Assembly: GCA_002104905.1 (NCBI GenBank)
Contig: MCFE01000291.1
Span: forward strand, 1 to 64,000
DNA length: 64,000 nucleotides
Direction: 5' to 3'
Source of the DNA: Basidiobolus meristosporus CBS 931.73
Lineage: Eukaryota; Basidiobolomycota; Basidiobolomycetes; Basidiobolales; Basidiobolaceae
In this document: piece after piece, positions 1 through 12,700 of the stretch
Position numbering within the stretch: the first letter of the stretch is position 1
How the letters are laid out: each line of letters opens with the position of its first letter
The notes under the pieces: generated by a model
What the model was told of the DNA's origin: nothing
The model's input: only the letters and a program-made list of their open reading frames with translations
Database searches by the model: none
Made by a program: the position numbers and the translations under genes

Positions 1-867
1 CTATTTGTTTGTGGCGGGTGAGGAGTTCCTGGGGGATAGGCATTAGATAGGGTGAATGCTGCTCTCATAAGACCAATCGCTACCTTAAACGTGGCGAATG
101 CATCGCTAGCTATATCGAACGTTCCGATCTCGATGTATTCAAAGAATTTGAAGACCTCTGGAGACAGCAATAAAATCTTCGCTAAAGGCTCGTATTTGAT
201 ACACTCTCGCAAGATCATTCCACAGTTTAGCGCGCCATCGTGGTTCTCGTATCTACGATGGACTTTAGTTGAATAAAAGGCAGACATTCAAATCCAGACG
301 CACTTACCCCTCAAAAAGCATAAATAGAATCCTCTCTTTTTGGCTTATGTATTCAATGGTCGGCTGTCGTGAGCCTATCTGACGCCTTAAAAGATTGTTG
401 AACACTTGAGCAACGTCCTTCTTGGCCTTCATAAAATATAAGCTTCCACCATAATACAGTTGTACCGTGGAAAATCCCACCTCGAACTCAAACTTTGCGA
501 TCTTCAATATGAATAGGTAGAGAATATCGTTGGAATACACCTCTTGAGAAAGTTGCGCTATTAGCTCCAAGTTCGGCTCAGAATCTATTTTGAGCAACGA
601 GGCGCTGATTAAAAGGCCCTACATGGGTCGGATTAGAGAGACAGACGAATACCTCCTTCCCCATAGAGAATGTTTTTCATGGCCAGCAAACTCTTGGAAA
701 CGTCCTCAGTAGCCTTGAAGCTCAATCAGTTTTGAAATAGTATATGCAATAGGCGGCAAACAACCCACTCGTCTCCATTCAGCACTGTCGAGTCTTTCCA
801 TAGCATCCTTCAATGTGCGTACCACCTCCTGTGGACTCTTTGTCTTAGACTTGAAGAAAATATTCAT
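1..867 (-). CDS. Mo25/Hym1-family scaffold protein (cab39), C-terminus cut off by window edge
   Basis: Seen: six exons on the minus strand, 867-769, 713-653, 584-481, 426-308, 252-84 and 28-1 (partial), give a continuous protein beginning [16 protein letters not shown]. Further matches to Mo25 are [55 protein letters not shown] and [19 protein letters not shown]. These cover roughly the first 195 of about 340 residues of the family. The intron at 427-480 is exactly 54 nt and has no in-frame stop, so an unspliced reading would add 18 residues to an otherwise gap-free match. Known: Mo25 is an armadillo-like helical scaffold that binds STRAD and GCK/Ste20 kinases. In fungi (Hym1, Pmo25) it acts in the RAM/MOR NDR-kinase network controlling polarity and cell separation. 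The start was chosen because the family begins just before the conserved KSP motif; an upstream in-frame extension is not conserved. Confidence 0.93.
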
Positions 868-2153
868 TGATTGAGGTACCAGTAATGTTGTTGGGGAAAT
901 TAGGGGCAAAGACTTCAATGAACTATATGTGACTTAACGAATAGGTTGTCGCAGTTCACCTGAGGAACGGACGGCTTTATTATTTGTCAACATTCGCAAC
1001 CAAATAACCGAAATTTTGATGGGCACCTAACAGTCAGGTGTAAGTCAGAACGTCATTGATGTGGTCTAATTCGAACGGAGAGTTAACCTTAATTCAGTGG
1101 GACTCATATGAAACCTAGGTTCGGTTTAGGGTTGCACGGGCTAGTGGTAACAGAGTTATTAGCAGCCTATGAGCATGATATTCCATCATCGCTACTTTGG
1201 CAAATTAAAGGATGCATAGATTGGGTTACTTGGATTTATCAGAGATCATGAATATCCATGGTGACTGTTGCATCCTATAATTTATGTTCCCTCACCAACC
1301 GGAGAATCCTAGCGAGGTAACCCGGACATAGCCCGATGCGAATGTGGCACAAGTATATTGGGATGTTAAAAATCAGATGCTATGTGCGCCAGAATGCATT
1401 GTCCAACAAGATGGGTAATTCGTACAGCTAATTCTGTATCAGATATATCCTCTTCCTATCGTTGTACACTGACAGCATCCTTTCAGGTGTTCACGCTACT
1501 TCTCTTCGTAAATCGAAAGCAAGCTGGTTGTTGCAAAATGGAATCTCTCGGCATATCGGTTGCTTCAGCACAAGAGTCCAAAATGGTTTCATAGCCTGTT
1601 GACTGTGGTCATAATGGACAGGATATGCGGGTTTGTAACATGGAGATTCGACCCAACAGATTTGCCTATCAAACTCTTTGAAACCAGACATTATATTTTA
1701 TTCGGCACCACTACCGTTTGTAAAAGGAGCGTCTGTTATAGAACTGTTAACAAATACCGATTTAAAGTTTGAAACATATCATAGCAGTTGAATTCGTTAA
1801 CCGTTATTACTGGTTGACCTTGAAAGTGAGTATGGGAATAGAATGTGTAAGTTCATCGATTATATATATGTGTGTGAGTGTGCGTCAATATGTGGAGAGT
1901 TGGCTGGAAGAGTATAAAAACCAAGAGTCTAGTTATAAGAATAAAGAGTCTTGTAATATGAATATAAGGTGCTACGGAATAGAAAGTTAGAGATATGAAC
2001 ACCATACACAATAATTGTGTTTGGATTTCCCCACAACTACGCGGTGGGCAAAATAGAATCGTCCTATCAGGATATTATTTATGGCATGGAAGACTGGCAT
2101 GATCAACAACCGATAGAAAGATACCGGTTGCAATTTGCACTGCTTCTGCGAGT
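868..2153. other. Intergenic, no gene recognised
   Basis: About 1.3 kb separates the start of the Mo25-like gene from the end of the Skt5-like gene; both are on the minus strand. Only short unconvincing open frames are present. A purine/TG-rich run lies near 1860-1930. The part next to 867 presumably holds the Mo25 promoter and the part next to 2153 the Skt5 3' end. I see no defined element. Confidence 0.5.
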
Positions 2154-3755
2154 CTAACAGATAACACATCCATCTGAGTTTTGTTTATCTCTGGAGATGT
2201 TTTGCTTCTGACCACCGGAGGCACCGAACTTTTTGAGCTCTGCTAGACGTTGCATTGCACGTTTATTTCCTTGAGCTGCAGCACGCATGTACCACTTTTT
2301 TGCTTCGTCAAGATCTTGTCTTACTCCAATCCCCACTTCAGAGTAATATCCTACAGCATATTCTGCTTTGGCGAGTCCTTTGTCTGCAGCTTTCCTGGCC
2401 CATAGGTAGGCCTCGGTGTCACTTTGCTTTAATATGCCTTCCGCTCCAGTGAGATACCAACCAGAAAGAGCAAGCTCAGCCTCTGGGTCCCCTTGTTCAG
2501 CGGCACGCGTATACCAGGCAATAGAGCGCCTAGGATCAACCGGACAACTAATGGTTCCATACTCATAGCATGAACCAAGTTTGAACTGTGATGGAGCATA
2601 GCCTAATTGAGCCGCCTGGGTGTAGAGCTCTCTAGCATACGTCTCATCCGGAATGATGGACGGAATCCCTTCTTTCTCGTAGCACAGACCCAGTTCGTGC
2701 AGTGCGTGTGGGTTGTCGGTATCCGCGTTGGAGGCCGCACGCTTTAGCCAAGTGATAGCTTCGCGCGGATTAGGATTCTGGTTTAGCAAGCCTTTTAACA
2801 ATGTCATCCCTAGCTTATACATTGCAGCGGTATCTCCAAGGATGGCTGCTTTGCGAAAGAATTGTACTGCTCTACTGTAGTCCCTTTTGGTACCCGCTCC
2901 AACTTCGTAGCATACGGCGGCACGATAGGTGGCTTCGGGATGATTCTGCTTGGATGCCTGTACGTAGAGGTTGAACGCCTTTTCGTGATCAACAGGAACG
3001 CCAAGTGATGCAGTACCATAGCAGTTGGCCAGGAAGAATTGCGCTTCAGGGTAAGCAGGGCGTCCAATTCCCATACCTTGAGTAGCCAGTCTCTTAATCC
3101 ATTTAAGCGCCTCTGCCATTAGAGTTTTCTTGGTCTTTTCGGCAGACTTATCGCTCGCCTCAAGATTGGACGCGGTTTCTATCAAGTATTTTGCGAAATC
3201 AAACTGTATACTAGGATCGTTACTCTTTTTGGCATTGACACGATACTGTTCAAGGGTGTTCCCTTGTGGAAGATGAGCTACCGAGGCAGTTGGGGAACCA
3301 GGAGTGCTGAGATTGCTTGTGCTGCTACTTTGGCGGTTAGCTCTACTACCATTGAAATGCGCCAATTCTGGAGTCGATTTGTTGGTAGTATATATGTGCG
3401 GAGGCTGTGTGGCCGGTGGATAGTTTTGAACCCCGTAGTTGTTTGGTTTATGCGGTGGATAGTTATGAGCACCCGTACTCTGGTTAGCTGGTGTGGAATA
3501 AGGGCTTGTTTGAACGCCATACTCTGCGATAGATTCACCCCCTCGAGGTGGATACAACGAATTGATGCTACTCTGTGTAGACTGGCGTGTGGGCGGATAG
3601 CCAGGAGCTTCCTTGAAAGAATTGGTTCTTGAATACCCTGAAACACCCTCACCAGCGGTTTCAGGGTGAGTCTCAATGGAGTCCTCAGCATATCGAGCGA
3701 CAACAGGCTGCTTCCTGGTAAATATTTCGTTATTTTCTTCGTGGGAGATATCCAT
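2154..3755 (-). CDS. Skt5/Chs4-like Sel1-repeat protein, probable chitin synthase activator
   Basis: Seen: intronless 533-residue protein. The first ~180 residues are low-complexity, rich in Ser, Pro, Tyr, Asn and Gln. They are followed by about seven tandem Sel1 repeats (approximate residues 225-505), with units such as AEYAVGYYSEVGIGVRQDLD and AAQGNKRAMQRLAEL. The protein ends DGCVIC, a C-a-a-X prenylation box with the cysteine four residues from the end. Known: this architecture (disordered N-terminus, Sel1 array, farnesylated tail) is that of yeast Chs4/Skt5 and fungal CSR-3/Cfh relatives, which recruit and activate class IV chitin synthase at septa and bud necks. Inference: the same role at the plasma membrane here. 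The start is the first ATG of the open frame. Sel1 proteins are a broad family, so another membrane-anchored adaptor cannot be excluded, but the CAAX box favours Skt5. Confidence 0.85.
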   Translation of the reverse strand: MDISHEENNEIFTRKQPVVARYAEDSIETHPETAGEGVSGYSRTNSFKEAPGYPPTRQSTQSSINSLYPPRGGESIAEYGVQTSPYSTPANQSTGAHNYPPHKPNNYGVQNYPPATQPPHIYTTNKSTPELAHFNGSRANRQSSSTSNLSTPGSPTASVAHLPQGNTLEQYRVNAKKSNDPSIQFDFAKYLIETASNLEASDKSAEKTKKTLMAEALKWIKRLATQGMGIGRPAYPEAQFFLANCYGTASLGVPVDHEKAFNLYVQASKQNHPEATYRAAVCYEVGAGTKRDYSRAVQFFRKAAILGDTAAMYKLGMTLLKGLLNQNPNPREAITWLKRAASNADTDNPHALHELGLCYEKEGIPSIIPDETYARELYTQAAQLGYAPSQFKLGSCYEYGTISCPVDPRRSIAWYTRAAEQGDPEAELALSGWYLTGAEGILKQSDTEAYLWARKAADKGLAKAEYAVGYYSEVGIGVRQDLDEAKKWYMRAAAQGNKRAMQRLAELKKFGASGGQKQNISRDKQNSDGCVIC

Positions 3756-5495
3756 TGGTAAATAGTCGTGTCAAAAGAAGATAGATTGAACTGTTCAAAG
3801 TGTTTAAGATTTGGATAGTGGTACAACCGTATAGGTGAAGGTTTGCTGGTTATAGAGATATACGCAGGAAGCTCGGGTGGTAGAATATATAGCAAGGGCC
3901 AAACTAAGCTTCAAACTATATGCTTCTTAAAGGACTTCAACTTGGACTGGAAAGCAAAGAGACCAACGTTTAGCAAGTAAGAGTGCACAAGCGAGCCTTT
4001 TCCAACGGATCGTAGTCAACTAAGATTGGCTCTGATTTACAAGCAATATCGATATTTATGATTCCAAAGAACGATAAAGGGATCAATCATCAAAAATAGA
4101 GCACAAGTATGCTCACACTAGTGGCTCAAGGGACCAGAGCCCAGTCCTACAGATCGCAAGCGTAAGGATGCTCACATCACTTTTGGATAAATAAAATTAC
4201 GCTTGATCACCAGAGCCTTCTCCCTCTTGATGGGGTATGATTAGTCCAAAACATATCAGGGAATCTTGATGCCACCATATCTCTCAGAAAACCACCAGAT
4301 CTATCGTTAATTATGCCCAACTGAAGATTGACCGCAGTTCATGATGCCCATATCCCTGCTTTCGTCTCAATCCCATTAGTAGTAATGAGGAAAGCGATGC
4401 ATGTTGAACCAGCTCTCAGGGATGGCTGTATTGGTTTGAGGCTTCAGCAATGCCTTGGATCAGCTTACGTACTGACGCAGGGTGATTGATGATTGTGAAA
4501 GATTATATATATATCGAAGACGAATTAGGCGCCATCAGGTTGATACAATCTCTTACCTCAGTCATATCTATGGTGGCAGATTAGCATGGCACATTACACC
4601 TAGTGATATCTACAGGCATTAAAATGCTCCTTGATTAAAAAATATAGCTCTCTGTCTCCTTAAATGCTTTCATATTATTTCTAGCGACACTCAATTCGAG
4701 CAATCTCATGTTTGCGAAGATTGCAACAATCTACCATCTGGTTTACAATCCGGGAAATAGGAATGATAGCCAACTATACTGAGCATCTTTGACTGGTACT
4801 TGATTATCCCCAAATGATGCTGGTAGCATGGTTCCTTACAGTACAGTGCGTGCTAATAGTAAGTGATGATTCCTCGTAACGATCAGTCCACCAGAGCATC
4901 TTGGTGCATGTGAAATGACCATCTTCAGTGTAGGATACCTTGGGGACTTATGCAATATAGAGGGCGGAGTCAACCTGATCCAGGTCACTGATGTACGATT
5001 TGATAAGATTAGTGAATATGCAGTCAACACTGCATTTCAATCCAATCAGCATAGTTTGCTCCTATATAAAGGGAATAGATGGAAATAGCACTAATGGGAA
5101 AATCTCTAATGATTCACAGGAGATTCTCGTAGAGTAATCAGGAACCGTATAGAGAAATTAGGGGCAGATGGAGCAACCATATGCCAGTTGATCTGTTTTG
5201 AAAATGTATTTCTAACTGGATGTACAGGTAAACCAATCAGAGAGAGGATCAGATGCTCTATCAATTCAGTGAGAATTTGTGGATTACTAATTCCTACTGC
5301 TACTTGTAGACTTGACCACATGCTTGAATTCTGTAAATAGACGACTTCATGGATACCAAAAATAACCACTTAACGCAGCCGTACCACAGCAGGGCTAAAA
5401 TCTGTAGATCCTTCTTTGACGCGGGCCTAGGTAGCTTGGCTCTAACCCGGTCACATCAACACAATTATGACCCATACTTTGGAAAAGCTGCGAAC
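3756..5495. other. Intergenic, upstream of Skt5-like gene; nothing convincing
   Basis: Nothing in this stretch matches a family I know. Short minus-strand frames at 4836-5030 and 5106-5369 lack recognisable motifs and are as long as expected by chance. The 5' part (3756-4100) should carry the Skt5-like promoter. Confidence 0.4.
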
Positions 5496-5497
5496 CA

Positions 5498-6180
5498 TTA
5501 GACTCCTTTGAAAAAGTTAAACTCCACACATACCTTGATACCATCATCGCTCTCACATAGAGGATCTTCGCCAACCAACAAGTGTGGAACGATCTTAATT
5601 TGGGTGAATTTTTTGTACTTTAACACGTCTTTAGTCACCATAAGCTCTAAAATAAGCAGATGACTTGATCTAAGAGTCTTTACCTGTTTTGATACTCCGC
5701 ATGCATGCACTACTGCGCCATGGTGAAGTGACAACATGCATGGAGTACCCAAGCCCAACCCCATGATTAGTAGCGAAGAGTAGCCACCAAGAGAACTCGA
5801 TCGTTGGAACATCAAAGACTCACTAACTACTTTCAGTCTTGTACCGCCTGACTTTTGCAAATCCATTATTTGTTCCTGAACTCAAGCTTTTTCCTTCATT
5901 CCCAACTATTATACAAGATTTGCTTCTCAATCCTGGACGCAGGAATAGCATAAGCTCGATAGAGGTAGCCATGTGTCAATCCAAAAAAAGAGGATTTGAG
6001 AGCCCTCGTATCTGACTGAGCACCTAATTGGCAATACGGATTACAACTAGTAATTCTCACATTTATGTTATCACCGCTACAAGCTCGGATCATCATTTGG
6101 ATTAGTAATGCACTGATATACGGACACTGGTCAATTTGATTATTTGGGTTAAAAATGGCATTAATCATTAGCACATCCAA
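5498..6180 (-). other. Unassigned open frames, possible exons of an unknown gene
   Basis: Two neighbouring minus-strand open stretches, 6180-5896 (94 codons, no ATG at its left end) and 5866-5498 (122 codons, starting with ATG), lie about 600 bp upstream of the divergently transcribed peroxiredoxin. The second contains hydrophobic, Gly/Leu/Ser-rich sequence and can be read with a 39-nt intron-like segment near 5646-5684, which is short for this genome. I recognise no domain. They could be exons of a fast-evolving gene, a decayed gene or chance open frames. The listed span is only an outer bound. Confidence 0.15.
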
Positions 6181-6482
6181 TTAAAAATCGACAATCCTGT
6201 TGAGCATTCAGAATGACTTCGGGCTTTTCCTGGCCAAGTCTCTCCAATCTCAGATGATAAACCTAAATTAGAGTGTAACGTGAAGTCATGGTGGCACACC
6301 ACTTGTCTACACTTCATGATCAGATAAGTATCATGAATGCTGATTTATAATAACGCTACCGAATATAGCTGCGGCAGGACTGTCAGTCTTTGTGCTTCTT
6401 GAGCCAGGGTGCGCAATGATTATTTAAGGTCGTCACCGTTCGCTCGAATTGACCAGTATTCAACTACAACAAAGAGTAAACA

Positions 6483-7067
6483 ATGCCTGTTCAAATCCAA
6501 AAGCCTGCTCCTCAATTCCATGGTAAAGCAGTGGTTGACGGAGAATTTAAAGAGATTTCCCTTGCCGACTACAAAGGACAATACGTGGTTTTCTTCTTCT
6601 ATCCTTTGGATTTTTCATTCGTGTGCCCAACCGAGATAGTAGCATTCAGTGATAGAGTCAAGGACTTTGCTGCACTAAATTGCGCTGTTGTTGCATGCTC
6701 TACCGATTCAGAATTTTCCCACTTTGCTTGGATCAATACTCCCCGTAACCAAGGTGGCTTAGGAGAGATGAATATTCCTATTCTCTCGGATATTACTCAC
6801 GAGATCTCCAAGGATTACGGAGTCTACCTAGAGGACCAAGGTGTAGCATTACGTGGACTCTTTATTATCGACCCAAAGCAGAATGTAAGGATCATGCAAG
6901 TCAATGATTTGCCAGTTGGGCGATCAGTTGAAGAGACCCTTAGATTGTTGGAGGCCCTTCAATTCACCGATGTCCATGGTGAGGTTTGCCCTGCCAACTG
7001 GCAAAAAGGACAGCAAACCATCAAACCCGATGTGGATCAATCCAAGGAGTTCTTCTCGAAGCAGTAG
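6483..7067 (+). CDS. TSA1: Typical 2-Cys peroxiredoxin (thioredoxin peroxidase, Tsa1/Prx1 type)
   Basis: Seen: intronless, 194 residues, the usual length for the family. The peroxidatic motif FVCPTE places Cys48 within PLDFSFVC. The resolving cysteine is Cys169 in [17 protein letters not shown] supplies the GGLG loop of oxidation-sensitive eukaryotic enzymes. The tail reads KEFFSKQ, so the usual C-terminal Tyr-Phe pair is Phe-Phe. Known: cytosolic peroxidase that reduces H2O2 and organic peroxides using thioredoxin. The obligate homodimer forms a Cys48-Cys169 intersubunit disulfide, and overoxidation can switch it to a chaperone. The start fits the family N-terminus ([12 protein letters not shown]). 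An A-rich leader (acaacaaagagtaaaca) precedes the ATG. Codon use is unremarkable. Confidence in function is very high. Confidence 0.97.
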   Translation: MPVQIQKPAPQFHGKAVVDGEFKEISLADYKGQYVVFFFYPLDFSFVCPTEIVAFSDRVKDFAALNCAVVACSTDSEFSHFAWINTPRNQGGLGEMNIPILSDITHEISKDYGVYLEDQGVALRGLFIIDPKQNVRIMQVNDLPVGRSVEETLRLLEALQFTDVHGEVCPANWQKGQQTIKPDVDQSKEFFSKQ

Positions 7068-9787
7068 TGTTGCAAACAGTCTTAATCTTACATATTTGAG
7101 TACTAGGCGACTTTCACCTTCATGCTCAACTTTTTTAAATCAGATATGTGTTCAAATCTTATCTGATCTGAGGTCAATATACAAATAAAAATTTCAAAAT
7201 CAGATAAGATAGACTGGTGCCATTCTTTTGCTTCAATCGCACCAGATTTCATCACTAATGGAATCCATTTTCACTTGATAATATTCTCACCACCACAAAT
7301 CCATTAAACAGCTTGAGACTTGTTTATGTAATATGAGCCTTCTGTCTTGTATCTTAATCAATAGTTAAGTTTCAAATCAGTAATTCCATTGTCGGTAATG
7401 ATTAACTGATTTCACAATGCTTGTATAGCAGTGAAGTAAAGATGTCTAAATGGTGAAATTCAAAAGGTCAAGATCCCTTGATAGTTGTTGTGATCCTGAA
7501 TAATAAAGTAATAACCAAACTTGTACACACACTTGCATATACTTTTATACATGTACATATATATCTACATACATCATTTTCCAATATATGTTCACCACTG
7601 AATCAACTCAGTATAAATAATGAACTCAGCACCTTTCAGTCAAAATTAATCTTGAATGATATCTCTACATATCAGGCGTTTAATTATTTTGATCATGACA
7701 TGCATTATATAGTAAACTTAGTGCAGACTAGCTTGACCATACAACACTATCAGGTATAATCTAAATTTTTACTTTTACACACACTGATCACGATATCTAC
7801 TTCCCATTAAAGCAGTGTAGATATCAAAAAGATAGAGAAAACTCTGGAACTAGGGCACAACTTTTAGGACATTTCTCAGCAAGCTCAGATATCCAAACTG
7901 CAGAAAATGTTATATGTACATTGGCTCAGATTTATATATAACTGAAATATATACTAATAGTCATATCATAGAGACCCTAGCTGAGCATACAAAAACTAGC
8001 GATTTGAGTCAGTACCAAGGTGCACCAAATAATAACACGCTCACCTGCAGTATTCTTTGCGACAAAGATATACCTCTATACTATCTACCACTATAAAAGA
8101 TCTCCAATGATAAATCCATATACTCAATACTCAATACTCCATCACCCCATATATTGTATATTGCTAATCAAAATGAAGAATAGATGTATTTATGCCTGAT
8201 CTAGATTTACTAACAGACTCTCTATATTCTATAATTTGATCCCAAGAATAAACTCAGCTGTAGCAATTTCAATATAGTGCTGCGACTACTAGGTAATACA
8301 CTATCCTTATTTAAACTGTCAAATGAGTACCCCTAAATCATCATTACTACCTATTGTGATATAGTAAACATGCATAAGCTGAAGATTTTGTCACTTCATT
8401 AATGAGTTACCACATAAACTATACCTGAGATGTACCTCCTCACTGATTCAGGTTAATGAAAAATTATAACAATGCAGTATTGAAGTCACTAATAGATATG
8501 CATCAAGGATTGAGGCTTATTAATAATTGAATATTAGTTTAGATTGAAGTACCTTCCTTCTGCAGCATTTTGATCATTTTTACCAGACAGCAGTGATTTT
8601 CAAGTAGCATTATTGAGGGTAGAATTGTAACTCGGAATACTGTTAATTACGATATCTATATCCATTACTCCCATTTCCGTACCTAAACAGGAGGCAATCT
8701 TATTACAGGGGAGGTGTCATTGTAATTTCTTCTAATAAGACATACAATGCGCCGAAGTCTTGGAGGGAATGGTGTCAAATTCCTTCTGATTACCTCACTC
8801 CATCGAACACAAAGCCCAAGAACAAGCCCGAAAATATTGAATAGGCGTTGATCACATCATACTACTCAAATACAACTCTGCATTCAAGAATGTATATTGT
8901 ATTCAGTGCATCATCAACCACCTAAAGGCTAGAACTGATTCACTTGAGTGTCAAAGCCAAAAATAAACCCTACATGAATAACCACAAATACTTCATGAGC
9001 GGTAAATAACCATTTTTCGGCGACACTACCGGAAGAGATACCCCTTCACTGTAGTGATTCCATGGCGAATCAACATCCAAGTGCAAAGAACAATGATACG
9101 AGGAATGATAGTGTCAAAGTAATAAGCGGGATACCAGTTGGCTATGTAGTTGTGTAATATGATAGAAGTCGCTTGAGACTGTTCTGCCAAATTTGCTGCA
9201 GTATTTGAAATGTAGGAATACAAATTGCCCAGATATGTCTATTGAGGTCTCAATAACCTATTTCGAAATCAGGTTGACAAATCCCTTAGGCAAGTATTAC
9301 GATATACTACACATATAGAGCACTAGACACCTAGAAACGGCATCACATGTTGACTATCCAGATATTTATCCTCTATCGTATATAAGGTAGGTTGCATGAG
9401 AAGTCCAATGAAGACTAATAATATTGAGTAGCATTCATATACTAATAATAGTGTGAGGCCTTCCAGCCATTGAATGGTTCCTAGTTGCTGAATAGGTATC
9501 GCGTATCATGGTGATTGATTGGCTGTTGAATGCTACTATACCAAGAAGGAACAAATCTTACAACAGCCAACGATGAACAACAGCAAAACCAAGCTTGATG
9601 CATTAACACGGTGTAACGATCCTGAGGTTGATAAGACCTTTTAGGTTTAATGAGAGTCGTCTAGTTCCACAATACTTGAGCAACCAAGCACGTAGATTTT
9701 AATGGCAGCTTGTCTGTAAACTGGAGACTACAAACAAATTTTCGAGCACTCAGGCTTCAGGTGGTCTATTCTATCCAGGAGTGAACA
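7068..9787. other. AT-rich intergenic region without recognisable genes
   Basis: About 2.7 kb, A+T-rich, with short frames only. Those at 7478-7759 and 7914-8096 (+) read as low-complexity Ile/Tyr/Asn/Ser sequence typical of non-coding AT-rich DNA. A 65-codon minus-strand frame at 9223-9026 is hydrophobic near its end (IIPRIIVLCTWMLIRHG) and could be a small membrane-protein exon, but it matches nothing I know. The first 150 bp should hold the peroxiredoxin 3' UTR. Confidence 0.4.
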
Positions 9788-12700
9788 ATGGTCTTAGCTG
9801 CAGTTTTCGCTCTCATGGTAAGAGCCACAACACCAAAACCCCCTGCAACCCCTATATCCCCAAGAACCACAACTTCGCTGCTTTCAAATAGGGCAGCAAT
9901 CTGTGGATTGAATAGCGTAAAGTCCTATTCAATAACGAAAGCTCTTTGTGTTTTGGCTACGTCTTGGCATCAGTCTATGTCGAATGGACTAGGAGAGTGC
10001 TGATTTGTTAGGTTATGAGATATCCATACTTGGCCACACATATTCTAGTGATTAGCTGATGTGACCATTCTGCCAAACGACATAGTAACAAGAGTTACCA
10101 CTATGGTCCTGTCATCACTATCTAGAAAATGGGTGGTCTCTTACCACTAAGGATATATCCAGACAACCCCACATCTTCCATTAACAGGTACATATGTAGC
10201 ATGAATATACGATATAGAGCAAAGCGGCCATAGGTAGTACATGGTGGTTTCTTCACTGGAGTGGTGGGATGCAGATGATGGTTACTCACCTGTAACTTCA
10301 TACAATAGAAAGGTTTTTTTCATTGTCGATCATCAATCAGATGTGTCACAACTAGCGAGCCACTCTCATATGTTGGGGAATCTGTGTTACACAGATAAAC
10401 GGGTATCTACATTCATATCGCCGAGGGTCCAGAGTTTCAGAGGCATATGGGACCACAAAATTTGCTAAATCTTGCTTTTGAATACGGATTTGTATCGCCA
10501 ACCTTGGATTCGGGTAAGATTCCAACCCATTACATCAAAACATGGCCCGCATCATACTTCCCACTTGGTCGAGTGGGTATTGGCCAGGACATACCAAGTA
10601 CCACCTACACAAGCCAAACTAGCTCCTCTTTTTAGTCATGAGCTTGAGAACCTTGTGCTCTGCTTGACGAATGCACTTGTATGTGCACCGTTTCTCAGAA
10701 AATCCGAAAGCCCAAATACGAGGTCATCTGCTACCTGCATAGATACCATCACCAATGCGTACATTACCGGCTGGCATGATGGAACCTCGCCAATGAATTG
10801 GGATCTAGCGGCTTCCTATATTTATACCGTGTCCGCTATATGGCGGCTTGAGGGCAAACTTGGTCTGAGACAAATTAGCAACTGCTTCACAACGATCAGA
10901 TCAAGTACAAGTGTCTTCTGAATTAATGAAATTCTCAGCCAATTGCTCTACGAAATCTACCATTGCCGAAAGTGGCACTCTGGTTTCCAAATGAGCCCAT
11001 TTTGGAAAATGAGATCCAAACATTAATTTCTCCCTGGACTCTCACCAGGTGGAGGACAAGCTCAGACATCGATGCACCTTCATATGCCCAAAGTTGGCGG
11101 AGGTATTCCGATCTGAATGGTGTAAGTGATGGGGGACAGAGGTGCATTGGAGATTTTCATTTTATTGAAGCGCACTAGTCACAGCAGTAGCACAATCCAA
11201 TTCGACTTGATGTGTGAGCATTATTCAGGTCTAGACTGTATGTTTCCCGGGGTACGGATTTCGCTCAGCACAACCAGAGCACACATCATACCGTAGGGTC
11301 GTGCAATGTGCGTATCCCCTCCATCTGCCCTACCTGGAATGCGCGCAATACCATATACCGCCTCCACCACGCCTTCGAAAGTTTTCTGGTAATGAATTCG
11401 TATTTGGATTTCTACTCGTCCTGAGGAATTAATCGAATTATCCGCTGTCTGATTATCTCGCACCAGACTCATATGACCCATCGAAATGTGATTTCACCGA
11501 ATCCACAGCCAAACGAGGCCACCTGATACTCCAGGCTATGTCTGCTGCAAAGGGTTTTCTCAAGGTGATTCAGAGTGGCCGTGATTGGCCTGACGATATA
11601 GTGATTTCCTGTTCTTTCCTTTATAGACACATACGCCAATTTGCTCAGCCATTCGACGAGACTTCACAATCAACGCTCATAACGATTTGGCCAATATGAG
11701 CGTGCTGTTGTCATGGAGATATCCGGTGGGCTCGTATTCGTCATGTCTCACATGCAGTCTTTCATCATGAGCCATCACGATGATTATGCGTTTCTGGAGG
11801 TGCTATCATCGACGAAGCCTCAAATAAACGATCTCGGATCGAAAGATGTCTTGTGAGCATGGATGGCTATTGAGCCCACCAAGTGATTCCAGGGGCAGGC
11901 GATGGGCTAGAATGCCCAGCTTCATTGCGACCGTGCTAGATCCTCATTAAGCTTCAATTCGGATGTCGCATGAAACATCGCTGTAGGAAGTTGGAAGGAG
12001 CCCGCGCGTAATAGGAATCGTCAATTAATATGGTAATTAGGTGCAGATAGTAGTATTCAGCATTCTGGGCAGAATCCGAGTATCCCTGCCCAATCCATCG
12101 CTCACACTAAAGGCTGCGATCCCACTGTTGAATGGATCCAAGATATCACCCATGAGCCCCACTGCGAATCATATCCCACCCACTTGGCGATCTGGCGTCA
12201 TCACTGAGAATCGAGAAATCCTCGAACAAACCACGGCCCTTGATGGCGAGATACCTCGCTGCCCAATGAATCGCTGGTTGCCATCATTGGTGCCAAAAAG
12301 GCACAGTTTATTAACACTGTCTCCAAATTTTTAAACTGGGCTTGGGAACCAGGCATCGCCGGACATTTATGGTGAAGATGTTAATACCCATCAGATTGCC
12401 AAATTCGGGAATGAATGCGGATTTGGATAGTTATGCCTCATTTGACATCCTGGATTGGCACAGGGAATAGTTAATTTCAAAACCAATTTGATGGCAAATT
12501 CACGGCCACAGCGCTGGTGACAAAAGGCCCGATATGTTGATTTGTGCGGTCCTTGGAGTATGCGACCAACGGGCCATTGGAGGCGCTGAGGAAAGAGACG
12601 GGTCAATTGCGTGATAGCACAATGGTCGGATTTGGTGGTCGATGTGGCACAATGTGTATTGCCATCCGAAAAGGCCATGTAGAAATTGATTCGAAAAAAT

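Noticed and set aside
3278-3895. 205-codon frame overlapping the Skt5-like N-terminus in another frame
   Set aside because: It lies over the low-complexity coding region of a clear gene and extends only into its upstream region. No domain.
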